This document shows, one piece after another, positions 46,140-59,071 of a stretch of 64,000 bases of DNA; the first letter of the stretch is position 1, and every line of letters starts with the position of its first letter. The DNA is from Gordius sp. MW1 (Eukaryota; Nematomorpha; Gordioida; Gordea; Gordiidae): contig OZ038531.1 in the NCBI GenBank assembly GCA_964036665.1, forward strand, positions 18,972,168 through 19,036,167, read 5' to 3'. Made by a program: the position numbers and the translations under genes. Below the pieces are notes generated by a model. The model searched no databases. It worked only from the letters and a program-made list of their open reading frames with translations, and was not told the origin of the DNA.

Positions 46140-47510
46140 TAAAGTTAAAACATAGCCACGTTGTTATACGAGCGTCACGTCATTTTTAATTTGTTTTTGT
46201 GTTTTTGCTCATAAAACAAGTATTTATCCTATAATTAAGCATACCAATGCATATTATTCACCCGATAACTAAACTAAAGTTGTTGATTCCCCGACATGTA
46301 AATCGCTTATTTAGACAAAAAATATGGCGTTTTGAAGTTGGATCGTGTATTATGACGGGGGTTAAGGGAAAGTTAATCAAAATTAATTTTGATCAAAGAA
46401 ATTTTTAGGGTAAAGGTCAATTGTAATTTTGCAAGAGCTAAGGGTAGTTATATAGTGCGGGGGGCATGTAGGTTACATTTAATTTAGTTATTAATATAAT
46501 CAAAGATCTACCCGGATGTCATTGTTAATTAAAATAGGGTATGCAGCGGAACAATGAAATAAGCGAGATGGTATATAATTATAAATTAACTTTATGACGC
46601 CGACTACATTCCCTTTAATAACGAATTCAAAACATTTTGCCTATTAGCCAGTTAGTTTTGTTTTAGTTAAGATTAAGATCGACGAAACAAAAGTCAGCCG
46701 GTTTTACAGCACAAATAGATCAAGCAAGCCACTTTTTAATGTTATATAAGCACGTGCTAATGCTATGCATTTTAACGTTTAAAAACTACGATTAAGCGTT
46801 GTAAAAGTTTATTTGATGAAGTTGTAAAAGAAATTTAATACATATTTATCGTCTATAAGAATCAACAAAATAGCTTAAATTTTTAAGGCCTTTTTAAAGA
46901 AAAACTCGTTATCATCCGTGAAATGGTTTTTTTTGTAAATGAAACCATATGGAGCATACTATTAAGTTTAAATACACTTTTATGGCTAATTCGGTATAAT
47001 TTTTGAGAAAAAAGATTTAGCTCATAGCAGCAAAAAAAGGCAATTTTATTAAAGGTTGTTTTTTACGAACCGTTTATATTATATGGACTAATTTCCATAT
47101 GGTCGTCAATCACAAAGTTAAATTATACTAATAAACAAAAATATCTTTATCCTCAACAAAAAATACTTTTAAAATGTCTTAGGGTATTGCTATCTGTTAT
47201 AATTTAAATTATAACAGTGGTGTCAGATAAAAAAGGATACCTTTGAATTTAATAAGCTTAAATATGAAAAGATAATGTTTATGCTTTTGATTTATTTAAT
47301 GTTAGGTTGGTGTAATGTTAACTTAAAAATATTAGGAGTAAAATATAAAGAATGGAATTATTTGAATTGCTATTTTAACATCCATTTTTGTGTATTAAGA
47401 AGGGTGTGGCAATATTTTTAATTTTTAAATACAATGAGTTTGGCAGTATTTTGAAATTTTATAAATTAGTGCTTAAGTCCCAATAGAATCGCGCGAAGGT
47501 AATCATTTTT
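46140..47510. other. AT-rich non-coding
   Basis: No gene, RNA or repeat was recognised. Confidence 0.4.
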
Positions 47511-47518
47511 CATAATGC

Positions 47519-48260
47519 ATGTTTTATTCCTTCAAATTTTTTCGCTTTTTGCTTTTTTTCGCATGGAATTTTTTTTTGTTTCGTTATCCGTCAAAATCCT
47601 TGATTGATCAGCTGGTATCGGACAGTGCGATAATAGAGCGCAGAAGGTATGTGATTCCGGTGTTGTTGGACGCTATTGCGGTTCTGGAAAATTCTGTCGG
47701 TACCTGCTCGAGGATCGGAATGGCGCGATGGTACTTAGCATGAACAAAACATGTACGACGAGGTTTCGAATATTAAAGTATTTTTGCATGAGCGCACGTG
47801 TAACCCAGGCGAATTAATTAGGTTTTCGACGTTAATCGTCGGTACCCTTTCGGGGGTGACACTTAAGTGTCTGGCGTCTTTGGCGCATTCAATTAATTCG
47901 GAGGCTTAATGCCTGTTATGACCTGTTTTTTTGGCTTTATGCCGTATCACCTTTAATTAGGTTTGATGAGGTCGATTTTCTGGGTGGGCCAATTGCCCCT
48001 GCGCATGATTGATTTATTCGGTGAAATGTATATCCTCGCATGTATGTCGAGCGGTACATCGTTGTCATGTCCAAGATTGCCGTGATGGAGTTCATAGCTC
48101 TCAGGTGATTATGGTAGGCGGAGTTGCATTTTATGCGAGATACGCCTGATGACAGTTTTTTACATTTTATGATATCGCTGGTGCCTATGTCGGCGCCGAT
48201 AGCTGATATGTGGTATAGCGATGTCACCTTAAGTCTGAACGACCTAGAGTGGCGAAGATG
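47519..48260. other. GC-richer unexplained segment
   Basis: Base composition is much less AT-biased than the surroundings and CpG-containing (gcgata, gtcggtacc, cgacg). Frames on both strands (47519-47743 plus, 48227-47937 minus) are open but match nothing I know. It could be an old retroelement LTR, leader or host regulatory region. Confidence 0.3.
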
Positions 48261-48359
48261 TTTCTGTCTCGCTCTTTTGGGGGAAAATCTTTGAAAAAAT
48301 TATATTAAATCTGACTTTTATTTCAATTAAATACCAGCTTAATTCTAAAATTCTACACG

Positions 48360-48720
48360 CACGAGGGTATTATAACATTACAACGCGACGTAAATTAATT
48401 AATCCTGAAGTTTTTCTCCCCTCTCTCCTTCCGTGTCTTGCTTCAGTTGTTGGTTTCAACGCCAGTCGTTTACGTTACTCTTCTTAGATTTCCTTTGTCT
48501 CCCACTTACTATCGTCTAGCATCTGGTAAATACCCCTTGTATCTATGACTGCTATTCTTGACATATACGTGTTAGTCTCCACGCCCGTTGTTATTCTCCC
48601 TTGCGTCCCTTAGGAAATTCTTAGACTTCCTTTGTCCACCGCCTACTTCGTATAGTCTCTGTTACATATCCCTTGCCATGCTTGCTATTCTTCAACATAT
48701 ATGTCATACATATATGACAA
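48360..48720. repeat. imperfect ~150-bp duplication
   Basis: cttagatttcctttgtctcccac...tgctattcttgacatatacg is repeated as cttagacttcctttgtccaccg...tgctattcttcaacatatatg. Diverged tandem pair, pyrimidine-rich. Confidence 0.55.
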
Positions 48721-49015
48721 ATTATACTGGGTGAAGTATCCTATTCCGAACCCAACGACGCTCAGATGCTCTGGCCAAAACCTTCTTCCCCCTAGCAAGC
48801 TTGAAGGGTATGGTGCGTTTCAATTGTCTACGGCCAACTACGAAATCAAACCGAGAACACCGAACCGGAAAACGATCCTGGAGACGTTTAACAATACAAA
48901 TCGATTCGTACTTCCGACAAATAAAAAAAGCGATCAACAACTCAAATTCGACGATATTGCTTTGAAGTCAACAATCGGGTCGGAGGAGGTTATCTTGAAG
49001 GGTATGGTGTTGTAG
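48701..49015 (+). CDS. unrecognised 104-codon ORF
   Basis: Contains VKYPIPNPTTLRCSGQNLLP and KPRTPNRKTILETFNNTNRF, with balanced codon use and an open frame from 48701 to a TAG. No motif or family is recognised. It may be a transposon or gag-like fragment or a host exon; on the other strand 48940-48722 is also open, so coding status is unproven. Confidence 0.25.
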   Translation: MSYIYDKLYWVKYPIPNPTTLRCSGQNLLPPSKLEGYGAFQLSTANYEIKPRTPNRKTILETFNNTNRFVLPTNKKSDQQLKFDDIALKSTIGSEEVILKGMVL

Positions 49016-49129
49016 TCGCTGACTACATTATGAGTAGAAAGAACAGCTGCGCTGGCCACACAAGTATGCTGGAAGGAGAGTACGGGAAATTTATGCTCTT
49101 TGTTGAGAATGCTGTATCACGGCACACTC

Positions 49130-50340
49130 ACACAAACCCCCCTCCCCTCATCTTATTCGTGTATGTATTAAAGTCTGTATACGCGTAGTATCTCTTCCCC
49201 CCCCCCCCCCCAATGCTCTTACGCATTATAACCATCATTATTTCGGATCTATATACAGACGCGTATATATACATCACGTGTGGAGATGTAAATATCGATA
49301 CGCGCGCTTTTCATTGATCAATTATTATCCTTTCTTCATATATCGGATGTTTTTTTTAATTTCGTATACTTCTTTTAATTAATTCGTAAATCCGACGCGC
49401 GGTTTCTTGAAATAAAGGATAAATTCATAATATAATAATGTAAAATTAAGGTAAGAGAAATATAAATATCAATACATTAATCTTTAGTAATATTTAAACT
49501 AAATTGATATAACGTCTTTTTAAATTCTCTTTTTAATCTTTCTTACACTATCAAACCAACATGAAGCTTATCACTTTAAAGCTCTCAACCTAAAGGCTAC
49601 GCAATCGAAATTTGTTATCGGGCGCTGGACTTTAGTCTTCTGGCCGACTTTTGTACAATTCCTTGCAATTTTAAACGTGAAAACTTATCAAAACATTATA
49701 ACGAAACTAATATAACATAAAGTAAAAAAACTATTTGCTAGTCTCACACCCATGCCTAAATTGTATTTAACGTTAGGGTGATAATAAATTGGTCTTAACA
49801 TATCGAGGGCGCTCTGGTAAACACAGACTGAGCGCGGTATTTAGATAAAAGAAATCTTTTGCTAGTTTGAAAAATTAGGGCATGCAGAAAACCAGACATT
49901 TTGCATTCCTCTACTCTTTTTCCCCTAAAATAAATAGTATTGTCGTATAACGATACTTTTCCTCACCCCCATCGCGATTATAACCGCGTATCGCATAACT
50001 TATATACGCAAAAGGTTGTAAATTCGATTTCCACCCACCACCTCGTATTCGTACAATATACTAGTATTCCCCCCCCCCACCCCTCACCGCGTTTCTATGC
50101 ACACGCGTTGTGTAGTATCTCATACAGAGTCTGTACTCTGTAGTATAGACTTATTTGATCACCCCCCTCCCCGTACTCAGATTCACAAAGGTTGTAAAAC
50201 TGCGTATATCATACCCCCTCCCTTCTTTCTATATACATTAATTACAAGTTCGTATCTTACTTATGTCGGATACCCCTTTTGATCTTACACGCGTTAATTA
50301 ATATCTTTACAAAACGTAGAATATATATATAGAACATCTG
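49130..50340. repeat. LTR-like fragments of the C-run family
   Basis: Two stretches (49130-49340, 50030-50300) share with the LTR at 26136 the layout cccctcatcttattc, a long C-run, tacgcgtata-type words and gatcttacacg. Homology is patchy, so they are old relatives of that LTR family. The intervening sequence is non-coding. Confidence 0.45.
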
Positions 50341-51454
50341 CATTATTTTTACTTACAATGTCTACACAATCTTCCCTCCCGGGCTAACCAAAAACACTGT
50401 ACTTATTATTATTATTTTTATTCTTGTAAAACTTGGTTGGATTTTAAAAATAAAGAAAAACTATAAAAATAATCAAGCGTATAAAATAAGTATTCTAAAT
50501 ATTATTTAAAAAATTATCTATCCCAGCCGCATGATCGTAAAAATCACATGAAAAGTTGATGTTAAAATGGCCCATCTACTATATTTAGGTTAATGACGAA
50601 TTCTCTCACGAGCTCACATGTAAAATTTACCAGATTTCGGCAAAAATTTCCATCTAATGGCTGCTGTGCTCTATTTGACTTTGCAAAAAAATTTTGAATC
50701 TTGCTGGATCCAAAGGTCGAAAGCCCTGCCGTTTTGAAACCACTAGTATTCATTCATAATACAGCACCCAAAACTTGCCCCTTTCAACTAATGATAAGAT
50801 CTCCCTTAATCTAAACCGTGGCGAGCTTTAAGCCTCCCCGTATAGTGGGATACCTCAATTTATTTGGTAAACAAAAGCCCCAACTTAGGACTTAAGTTAG
50901 AAACTTTTTGTGCGTGACAAAAGAGCTCTCACCACAACCCTAAAAATATGATATAGCTCGTAGGGGAGACTAAATAGGGGACCATAAAATAAAATACAAC
51001 CAAATCCAAAGCCTCTCCCGACCTCATTTCTTCTACTGAGAGAAAGAAAGAGGATAAATACAAATACCTAAGTAATATTATTTTCGTACCAGTAGTAGCC
51101 ACGACCCGTGGTAACTTAGGTCCCGAGGGCAGCTAATTCCTAAAACAAATTTCAAAATATATAACCTCCATTACACACGATCCCAAAGAATACTTTTTTA
51201 TCAGGCAAAAGATCACAATGGAAATCGTTAAATCCAACACGATTTCCATACACGGATCAATCCCATCCGTTTAGTTATAGCGCGTTTTTAATATATTTTA
51301 GTCGAGTATGTAATTTTTTATACCATTTAATAAAGAATTGAATTACAAAACACAATAATTTTCTTCAAACTACTTACACTACACCTCCTTCACCCCCACA
51401 CCACTATAACTAAAGCGCAGCAAAAGTTATAAAATAAAAACAGGTAGAAAATTT
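50341..51454. other. non-coding
   Basis: No gene supported. The frame 50753-50562 (minus) is open but unrecognised. Confidence 0.35.
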
Positions 51455-51580
51455 TAAAATAATTTCGGGTCGGGTCCGGGTAGAAAATTTGAAACTGATT
51501 TCGGGTCGGGTCCGGGTAGAAAATTTTTAAATGCTTTCGGGTCGGGTCGGGTCAAATTTATAGAGTCGGGTCCAAGGTTT
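51455..51580. repeat. TCGGG-rich minisatellite, copy 1
   Basis: Three units of tttcgggtcgggtccgggta followed by gaaaattt spacers. Shared with 52318-52505, 2455-2540 and 17340-17450. Confidence 0.85.
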
Positions 51581-52317
51581 ATACATTGTAAAAAACACGC
51601 GAGACCTATTTTTTTAATTAATGTTAATTGCTAAGCAAAGAGTTTTTTTTAATATCGAAATGTACAACTAATTTGGATGATTCATTCATTTAATTCCCTC
51701 ATCACTAATTCAAACTACAGAAATTACTCCTATTTTTAATTTGACTATTAAAAGGTAAATTATTTCAATAAAGTTATATTTTAAATTTTTTAGAGTGTTC
51801 GTGAAATTTTAGCTAATCCTCATCGTTAATTTAAATTACATTTAATACATATTCAAAAGCCAACTTAAAAGTAAGTTATTTATAAATGTTTTATTTGCAG
51901 ATTAAATTAATATGGTATGATAACTTGTTTATACCCTTGGACAATATATCTAAAGCATATAACTACTATTAAAAGATAATTGATATTAGTTTTTTTATAT
52001 AATTATATAATATTTTTTTATAATAACTTATTTATCTTAAATTGCACTTGAAACTTAAAACATTTAAACAGTCACCATGGGCGTAGCCAGGTTTTAAATT
52101 AGGGGGGGGGCAGATTAAAAAAAAAATTTTTGCTTGACACACTTTGCAAAATTTTTCGGCGTGCAAAAAAAGATCTTTACTATCCAAAAATTTTCCAACG
52201 ACCAAAAAAATAGACAAAATCTGTGGTTACAATTTGTTTCATTAATAGCACTTTTATTTGTCGATTTAATTTTACACACCGCAATTTTTGCGCTCGAAAG
52301 TAATTTGTTTTAATAAT
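51581..52317. other. AT-rich non-coding with a partial MITE
   Basis: At 52076 catgggcgtagccagg starts a copy of the 14-bp-TIR MITE with its G-run. No matching right end was found, so it is truncated. Confidence 0.5.
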
Positions 52318-52505
52318 TTTTCGGGTCGGGTCGGGTTCGGGTTTAAGTTTTTAGAATGCTTTCGGGTCGGGTCGGGTTCGGGTAGAAAATTTGAAACTGA
52401 TTTCGGGTCGGGTCCGGGTAGAAAATTTGAAAATGATTTCGGGTCGGGTCCGGGTAGAAAATTTGAAAATACTTTCGGGTCGGGTCGGGTTCGGGTTGAA
52501 AAAAG
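52318..52505. repeat. TCGGG-rich minisatellite, copy 2
   Basis: Five units of cgggtcgggt(t/c)cgggtagaaa with atttgaaa spacers, ending gtgactttgcag as at 2530. The glycine-rich frame through it is a repeat artefact. Confidence 0.88.
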
Positions 52506-53360
52506 TGACTTTGCAGTTCTCTAAGACCCTGCCTGCCTTTGCCTAGCTCGCGCGACAGCTATAGTAATAAGGGCAGGTGTCGTCCCACCTTCACCTGTGT
52601 AAGATTATAATAAAGGGTGAAGAATTAAAGGGAGAAGGGAAGGACGGGGCATAATAAATGACGATCACGATTCAACTTTTGAGATAGTAGAGAAAGAAAA
52701 CACAAACCTAAAAATCAACAAAAAGTTTGCGCTTAACTTTTTTTGCCTAAAAAGTCATCACATCTATGTATATAAATGTTATAAATATAACGTGTAAGTG
52801 CGTTTTTATTCTTTTCAAGTAAATGTATTATAAAACTTATATTTAAAAATTATGAAGAACTAGGCATGGTTTTTTTATTTTTGAATATTTTGTAACGATA
52901 CATAAAAGCGCAGGTAAAATAATTTTCTGTAAATTTTACAATATTTAGTTCACGAATGTTTGTGGGTGATGATGAAATTATTGAGACTGAATGTCATGGC
53001 GAACCTTTTATAATTGAATTTTAATCTTTAGAACTACGGTTAAATTCTTTTAAAAGTATTCTATACGAGGGACAAAATTTATATTCAATACGGTTAGATT
53101 ATTAAAAAAGCCTATAATATAAATATAAAAATTATTTAATTAGAAATCACAGATCTAAAAACCACAGATCTAAAAATCTTGTTTTTCTTGAAAATATAAA
53201 TATATCGTCAGACCAGATTCTGTTTATTTATATGCCTGCGTCTTTCATACTTAATTTAGGTCACTTATTGATGGCCCTGAGCTTATTAATTAAATTAGCC
53301 TATAAACTTAGTTCAAACCACATGTGCGCGTATGCTACTTAACAATAAAAATCATAACAA
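52506..53360. other. AT-rich non-coding
   Basis: No feature supported. Confidence 0.4.
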
Positions 53361-53364
53361 TGAT

Positions 53365-53625
53365 AGCGCCACGCTATAGCTCTGCACCTTATGTGACTAT
53401 CTCCCACAGCACTAGCGCCCTCGTGTGACTATGTCCTACAGCTCTAGCGCCCTCGTGTGACTATGTCCTACAGCTCTAGCGCCCTCGTGTGACTATCTGC
53501 TACAGCCCTAGCGCACTTGTGTGACTAAGTGCTATAACTGTAGCGCCTCCACGTGAATATGTGCTATAACTGTAGCGCCTCCACGTGACTATCTGCTATA
53601 GCTTTAGCGCCTACCAAACGCTATT
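53365..53625. repeat. 32-bp minisatellite, ~8 units
   Basis: Units read ctctagcgccctcgtgtgac followed by tatgtcctacag; the 3' units drift to cctccacgtgactatctgct. The period is 32 bp in the best-conserved part. Confidence 0.9.
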
Positions 53626-53640
53626 TCACCATCACTAGTC

Positions 53641-53865
53641 TATACTACACACGCAATGTTTAGTAACACATCTCTCTCTCCCAATCTCCATCTCTTACAC
53701 TCCCGCCCCCATATCTATCAAAAGTACTCGAAGGGGGCGGGAATAGAGAAAGAGAGGAGGGTAGGTGAAGGGAGGAAGAGATGTGTTAGTAAACATCGCA
53801 CTCCTTTTTCCAGACATAGTAGGACGAATTTTGCTAAGGAGAAGGGGTTCACTTAAATGCGAAGA
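53641..53865. mobile_element. palindromic MITE, copy C
   Basis: Core actacacacgcaatgtttagt...gtgttagtaaacatcgc, plus only the right outer arm (ctcctttttccagacatag...cgaattttgctaagg). The left outer arm is missing. Confidence 0.82.
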
Positions 53866-54227
53866 AATTTAAATACAAAGGTGAAACAAAAAAATTAAAA
53901 TAGAGATATATATGACACTTTAATATACAGGAGTCAATAAATATTTTTTAGTTAAATTAAAAATGCCGTGACAATATAGTCTCAATAAAAAGAGCACGTT
54001 TTGCATCTTCAATCTCGTTTATCTAAAAAACTCGAAGTTTTGGAAATAATCTAAAAACAGATTATCATTCAGCGCAAAACTCCCTATCAGAATTATTGGT
54101 ATTGTTGCGGGATGTAATCACGAAGTCAATATTTGTAGACCTGATTAAGACAAGAGTTTTAGCCTTATAAGTTCGATTCGAAACGAAGCATCGCTTGTTT
54201 TTATATTTTTTTATTGTTTATTTGAAC
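53866..54227. other. AT-rich non-coding
   Basis: No feature supported. Confidence 0.4.
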
Positions 54228-54235
54228 GTAAGAAC

Positions 54236-55326
54236 TAGTGTTTCGATCTCGTCTCGGTCTCGAAAACAAAATCTCGTCTCGTCTCGGGAGCGATTTTGAA
54301 AATCTCGTCTCGTCTCGGCCCAGAAAAATCTCGGTCTCGTCTCGACGAGAATTCTCGCGTCTCGACTTTTTAAAAATATATATTCGGAAAATTTTTTTTC
54401 CTGTTTTATTAAAAATATTAAATCAGTGTTAAAAAATCCATATGGCAAACTTTTAGATTTTTTGAAAAACTTTAATACACAAGCTTTTTAAAGATTTAGC
54501 GGGACACGACTTTCATTGACAATATAAAGATAAATTAATTCATAAAGATAACATTTTACATGGAAAGTACAGGTTCGTGTATTTATTTTATATTGACACT
54601 TATAGAAATTAAAATAAATTTGAATACACCTGCCAACCCTGTTTATAATATGAACAATAATGCTTATGACAAAACTATGTATTCACATAATGTCTTATTA
54701 AGGTTCAAAAATTTGCGAGGTATACTATTAGTTGAAGCATAAAAACTTTTAAAAAACTCATGATTTAAGATTTAATCTATTACTGTCTCATTTAATACTC
54801 TATTGTACTTTTAAATCGTTAGGCGGGTGCTCAAAATTTCAAGCCACCTTAGTTCAACTTGTATAATTGTTCAAACCGATTAAACACCAATTTATAATTA
54901 AGGCATCATGCAGGATGAGTAACTGCGAAATTCAAATATGCTTTAGTAATAGTTACTATTCCATCAGAACTCATTCTCAGCCTAAAATTATGTAATATTT
55001 AATAATGCTATGGATACTTACACGTAAGAAATATAGTAAAAAATTATTCACATACCCTTAGGGTCAACCATATTAAGATAAATGATCGCCAAATTTTTAA
55101 TTTTTTGCAAAAATGTATCATATTTTTTACTATCAAATATATTCCATAATTAAAATACACAATAATTTACTAAGATCTAACGATCAATAAAAAGTCGAGA
55201 TCTCGCCGAAAAAATCTCGTCTCGTCTCGTCTCGACATCAAAATTCTCGTCTCGATCTCGAGTCCATTTTTCAAATTCTCGTGACGAGATGAGACCGAGG
55301 TTTTTCTCGGTTTTTCCGCATCACTA
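54236..55326. mobile_element. hAT element with TCTCG-rich termini, copy 2
   Basis: Starts TAGTGTTTCGATCTCG, ends TTCCGCATCACTA, flanked by perfect 8-bp duplications gtaagaac (54228-54235, 55327-55334). The terminal tctcg/gagac blocks and the interior segment around 54580-54750 match copy 1 at 30635. It is about 450 bp shorter than copy 1 and codes for no transposase. Confidence 0.88.
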
Positions 55327-55574
55327 GTAAGAACATTATAAAACGAAGTGTAAAAATTGGAAAAATATAAGAGCGGGTATAAAACAAAATAAAAAAATTG
55401 TAATTCAAAAGCACTGCATGTGTCATCTATTAAAAGAGGCCAGCTGTCGGCCAGTGATTTAAATCTGTACTTTGCTATAAAAATGCCAATTTTTTGTAGT
55501 AAAAAATTTGTGGAATATTTAGAGGGCGGGGAGCGACGGCTGATTTCTTTTAAAAGCTTATGATTTTCTTAATA

Positions 55575-57029
55575 AAATATATATATACAGGATGTAAAGA
55601 AAGATTAAAAAGGAAGTCTCCCTTTGGGGGAGACAAGGATTAACCTATACCAGCCCAAATCCTAAATTACCTATCCCCCTTTCCTAAATTATCCCAATTC
55701 ATTCCTGTGTTCGTATCCCTTCAAATAGTTTTTATTCATATCCTTCTTTTATTAAGGATATAAAAAATTTTATGAACTCATGACTAATTTTATTGTAGAG
55801 CAAAGTATTTTCCAAATTTAAAATTTAATGTTAAAATACAAGGATCTTAGATAGTATGTATATTATGCCGTATAAAATTAAAATATCATAGTACCTTAAA
55901 GATTTTTTGTAAATGACAGATAAGTTAATAATAATGAGCACAATAAGACTAACATGAACGATCACCTTGATACAGGTTGTGTACAATTTTAAAAATCCTC
56001 ATGCCTTAAACTTTGATCTAGCCCTATTTTAAAGGACATTTGTAAAAGTAGAAAACAACATTTGGTCTACCAGAAATAATCTGTTCAGGATAACTATAGG
56101 GTTACCTAAATGGTTTGGATATTCACACTCCTTCTTACTTGATTTGAATACACACTATTCAGACTCCTTCTTACTCGATTTGAATACACACTATTCATAC
56201 TCCTCCTTATTATATTCACAATCATTATAATTTGAATAACCCCCAATTACCTTACGAGTTATTCATATTAACCTATAGTATTATTTTGAATATCACTTTA
56301 TTTACACTCCTTCTTACTCTATTTGAATACACACTATTCATATTCTTCCTTATTTTATTTACACTCATTATAATTTGAATAGCCCCCAACTACCTTATTA
56401 TTCATATTAACTTCTGTAAAAGGCTATATAAGCCAATATGTAATGATAGATTATGATCTTGTGGTTATTTATTAATAAACTTACTTTATTGTAGGCTTAA
56501 ACCCCTACAATAACTATAAATTAAATTATCATAAAGAAACAAAACACCATTGAATATCGTCACAATAAACAAATAATGAATTTTCTCATATAACGACACT
56601 TAATCTACAATTTTATTTGATTAAAATAATGTAAAAGACTTTTTAAATAAAGTTTTTCCATACGGGTTTTTTAAAGTTGTTTACCTACACAGCGCTGAAA
56701 ATGAGCTCATTTGTGGATCGATAGACAGGCCAATATGTAAAAGTCGGCGTATAAGCGAATGGCTCTATTATAAACGTAAAAAATGATAGTTTCTTGTCGT
56801 GTTTCGCGTATTTCGCATAAAACGTTGGATAAACCTTTAAAATAACTAAAAATATAAAAAAATTAAGTTTATGGCATAATAACTAAAGTAATCATAGAAA
56901 CCATATTCAAAGTTAATGAGATTTTTTATTTACAATTTGTATATTGCTTCTTGCTCCAAAAAGTCGAGGCCGTACTTATTTGCACCTAGATCAAAACAGG
57001 CATTTTATAAAAAGTTTTTGTGATACAAA
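55575..57029. repeat. R2 interspersed repeat, right (inverted, uninterrupted) copy
   Basis: Inverted match to 29877-32870 without the hAT insertion. aacctata at 56270-56277 is the empty target site. Confidence 0.9.
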
Positions 57030-59060
57030 CAGCTGAGTTTAAAAAATGATGTTGAATTTTTGACTAATTAGTTTGTCATATTGAAATGGCGTTAGGATAA
57101 AAAAAACTATAAATTTATTGGCGATACATAGCCTAGGCCTTGAACCGATACCTTGAGAAATTGGATGATGAGACGAGACCTTCTCGAGGGCTTCCCCAAG
57201 TAAATTTATAAACTTAAATTTTTTAGGATGCTTCGCAATAAATATGCAAATTGCCTTCTTTGTTTGTATATGAGACCTTGTATGAGGAAAAAAGTAAAAG
57301 CGTCAAGAGGCTGATTCAGGGGAGATATTGGATAAGCAAAGGCATCACTTCTTTTGATAAATATACTTATATGGTTACATCCATATCAGGTTATCAACAA
57401 TATTTAACTTTTATTCATTTTGTAAGTTTATGATTTCTAATTAATCCAGAAGTGGATATACTCTATTTTATAAAATCAATAATATGCTTATTTATCACTA
57501 TGTTGATAATAATTTAGTTTAATATTCATATATATATAATTTACAAATATAATAGTTACTTTTATCAATTATATACTAATGGACCCAAAACTCAAACCTA
57601 ATAATTTCAATGTTCCAGATTAACTGATTTTCAAATTTCTATCTTGCAAACCTATCAGACCAAAGTTATTTTTTTGGCAAAATAATTTGATAAAAAGGTT
57701 AAGTTTTAATTTTGTATCTAGAGCATTTTGCTGCACAAACTCATTGTATATATATCCAAATTCATTTTTAACTTTAAAACTTAAAAACAATTTTTTAAAT
57801 AAACTATAATTTAAATTTGCTAACTTTAAGATTCATATTTGATGGTGGTGAAGCTACAACTTGCTTCTTATATGTAGATTAGGATTGAGTTATTAACATT
57901 TAGTGTGAAAAGGAATAACAAATTATGTTTTTTTGTTTATAATGTTTTACCAGAATTAATCCTTTTTAGTTAATTATTGTATATGCTTTGGTTATTTAAC
58001 TCTTATGACTACAATATAAACAGATATTGTTGACAACTATATTTTAAGCTTGGAAGATTGAACCTACTTGACAATCCCTCAAATGCACATAGCATGTTTA
58101 AATTAGCTAAATCGCTCTCTTAATTCGTTCCCTTAAATATGTTTTATTGTGTTATGAATAATAAAAATTGCTTAAACTTCCCATCGCATCTTATGCAGAG
58201 TAATATTTCTTATAAAAAGCTTTGTAGCCATTTCCCTTTTAAAATAAACGACCCTTGTTTAATTCTAACTTATTTTTCCCCCTCCTGTCTAAATGAAAGA
58301 TAGCATGATGCATAAGACCACCCACTTCTTAAATTGCCCTCCCTCCCTCGTATATAATACTTGTTCCTTAAAAATTTAAGAGTGTAAGCAGATCTCCGTA
58401 TAATAACGTCTCATTTCATTATTGCCTCCCCGGTCTAATATTTGCCTGGCGCCGTCGTTCTAAAAATAAACTCTTGAGCTTTCAACGTAAACATACTATT
58501 GGCGTTATTGCTGTTAATTGGCGTTATTGCTGTTACCCCTGACCCCGCCCCCGTTCTATCTCACCAAATATATTATTCCCCTTATCGCCTTCCTTTATTG
58601 TTATTTGTCTGGCGCTGCCGTTCATACCCTGAACTTCCAGAATATCATCATATATCTCGAAGCATGCGAGCGCAGTGCAGTCGGAAGTGCAACCCCCCCC
58701 CCCCTTACAATCCTTTATTTAACATTAAACTCCTCTCTCCCTGTCTCAAATCTAAAATATATCTTCCCTTCGTCCTGCCTCTCCCTCCCAAAGAGTGCAG
58801 TTAATGCGAACTGTCTTATAGAACTTAAGAGCTTGCGTCTAGGTTATGGCTGTTAATTTATATAATATTTTTCTCTTTACCCTTTCCCCCCTCCCCCACC
58901 TAGCGTCTACCATCCAGAGGTATGCAACCAATCATGACCCACTGTCCGAATTTCAGAGCTCCCCCTGACTTATAAATATGTATATATATTTTATATGTTT
59001 TATAACTAATATTTTTCCACTTATATATATTTTATATGTATTTAAATTATTAAAAGAAAC
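57030..59060. other. non-coding; C-rich pieces
   Basis: No gene is supported. 58260-58950 is pyrimidine-rich with CCCCTCC runs and a duplicated ttggcgttattgctgtta (58500-58535). Open frames there are low-complexity. Confidence 0.4.
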
Positions 59061-59071
59061 ACACCCAAATT

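Noticed and set aside
52288..52524. Gly/Ser-rich 78-codon frame
   Set aside because: Translation of the TCGGG minisatellite.
54218..54448. Arg/Ser-rich frames on both strands
   Set aside because: Translation of the tctcg/gagac terminal blocks of the hAT element.
58499..58856. Overlapping frames of 101 and 112 codons
   Set aside because: Low-complexity pyrimidine-rich sequence open in two frames, with no motif.
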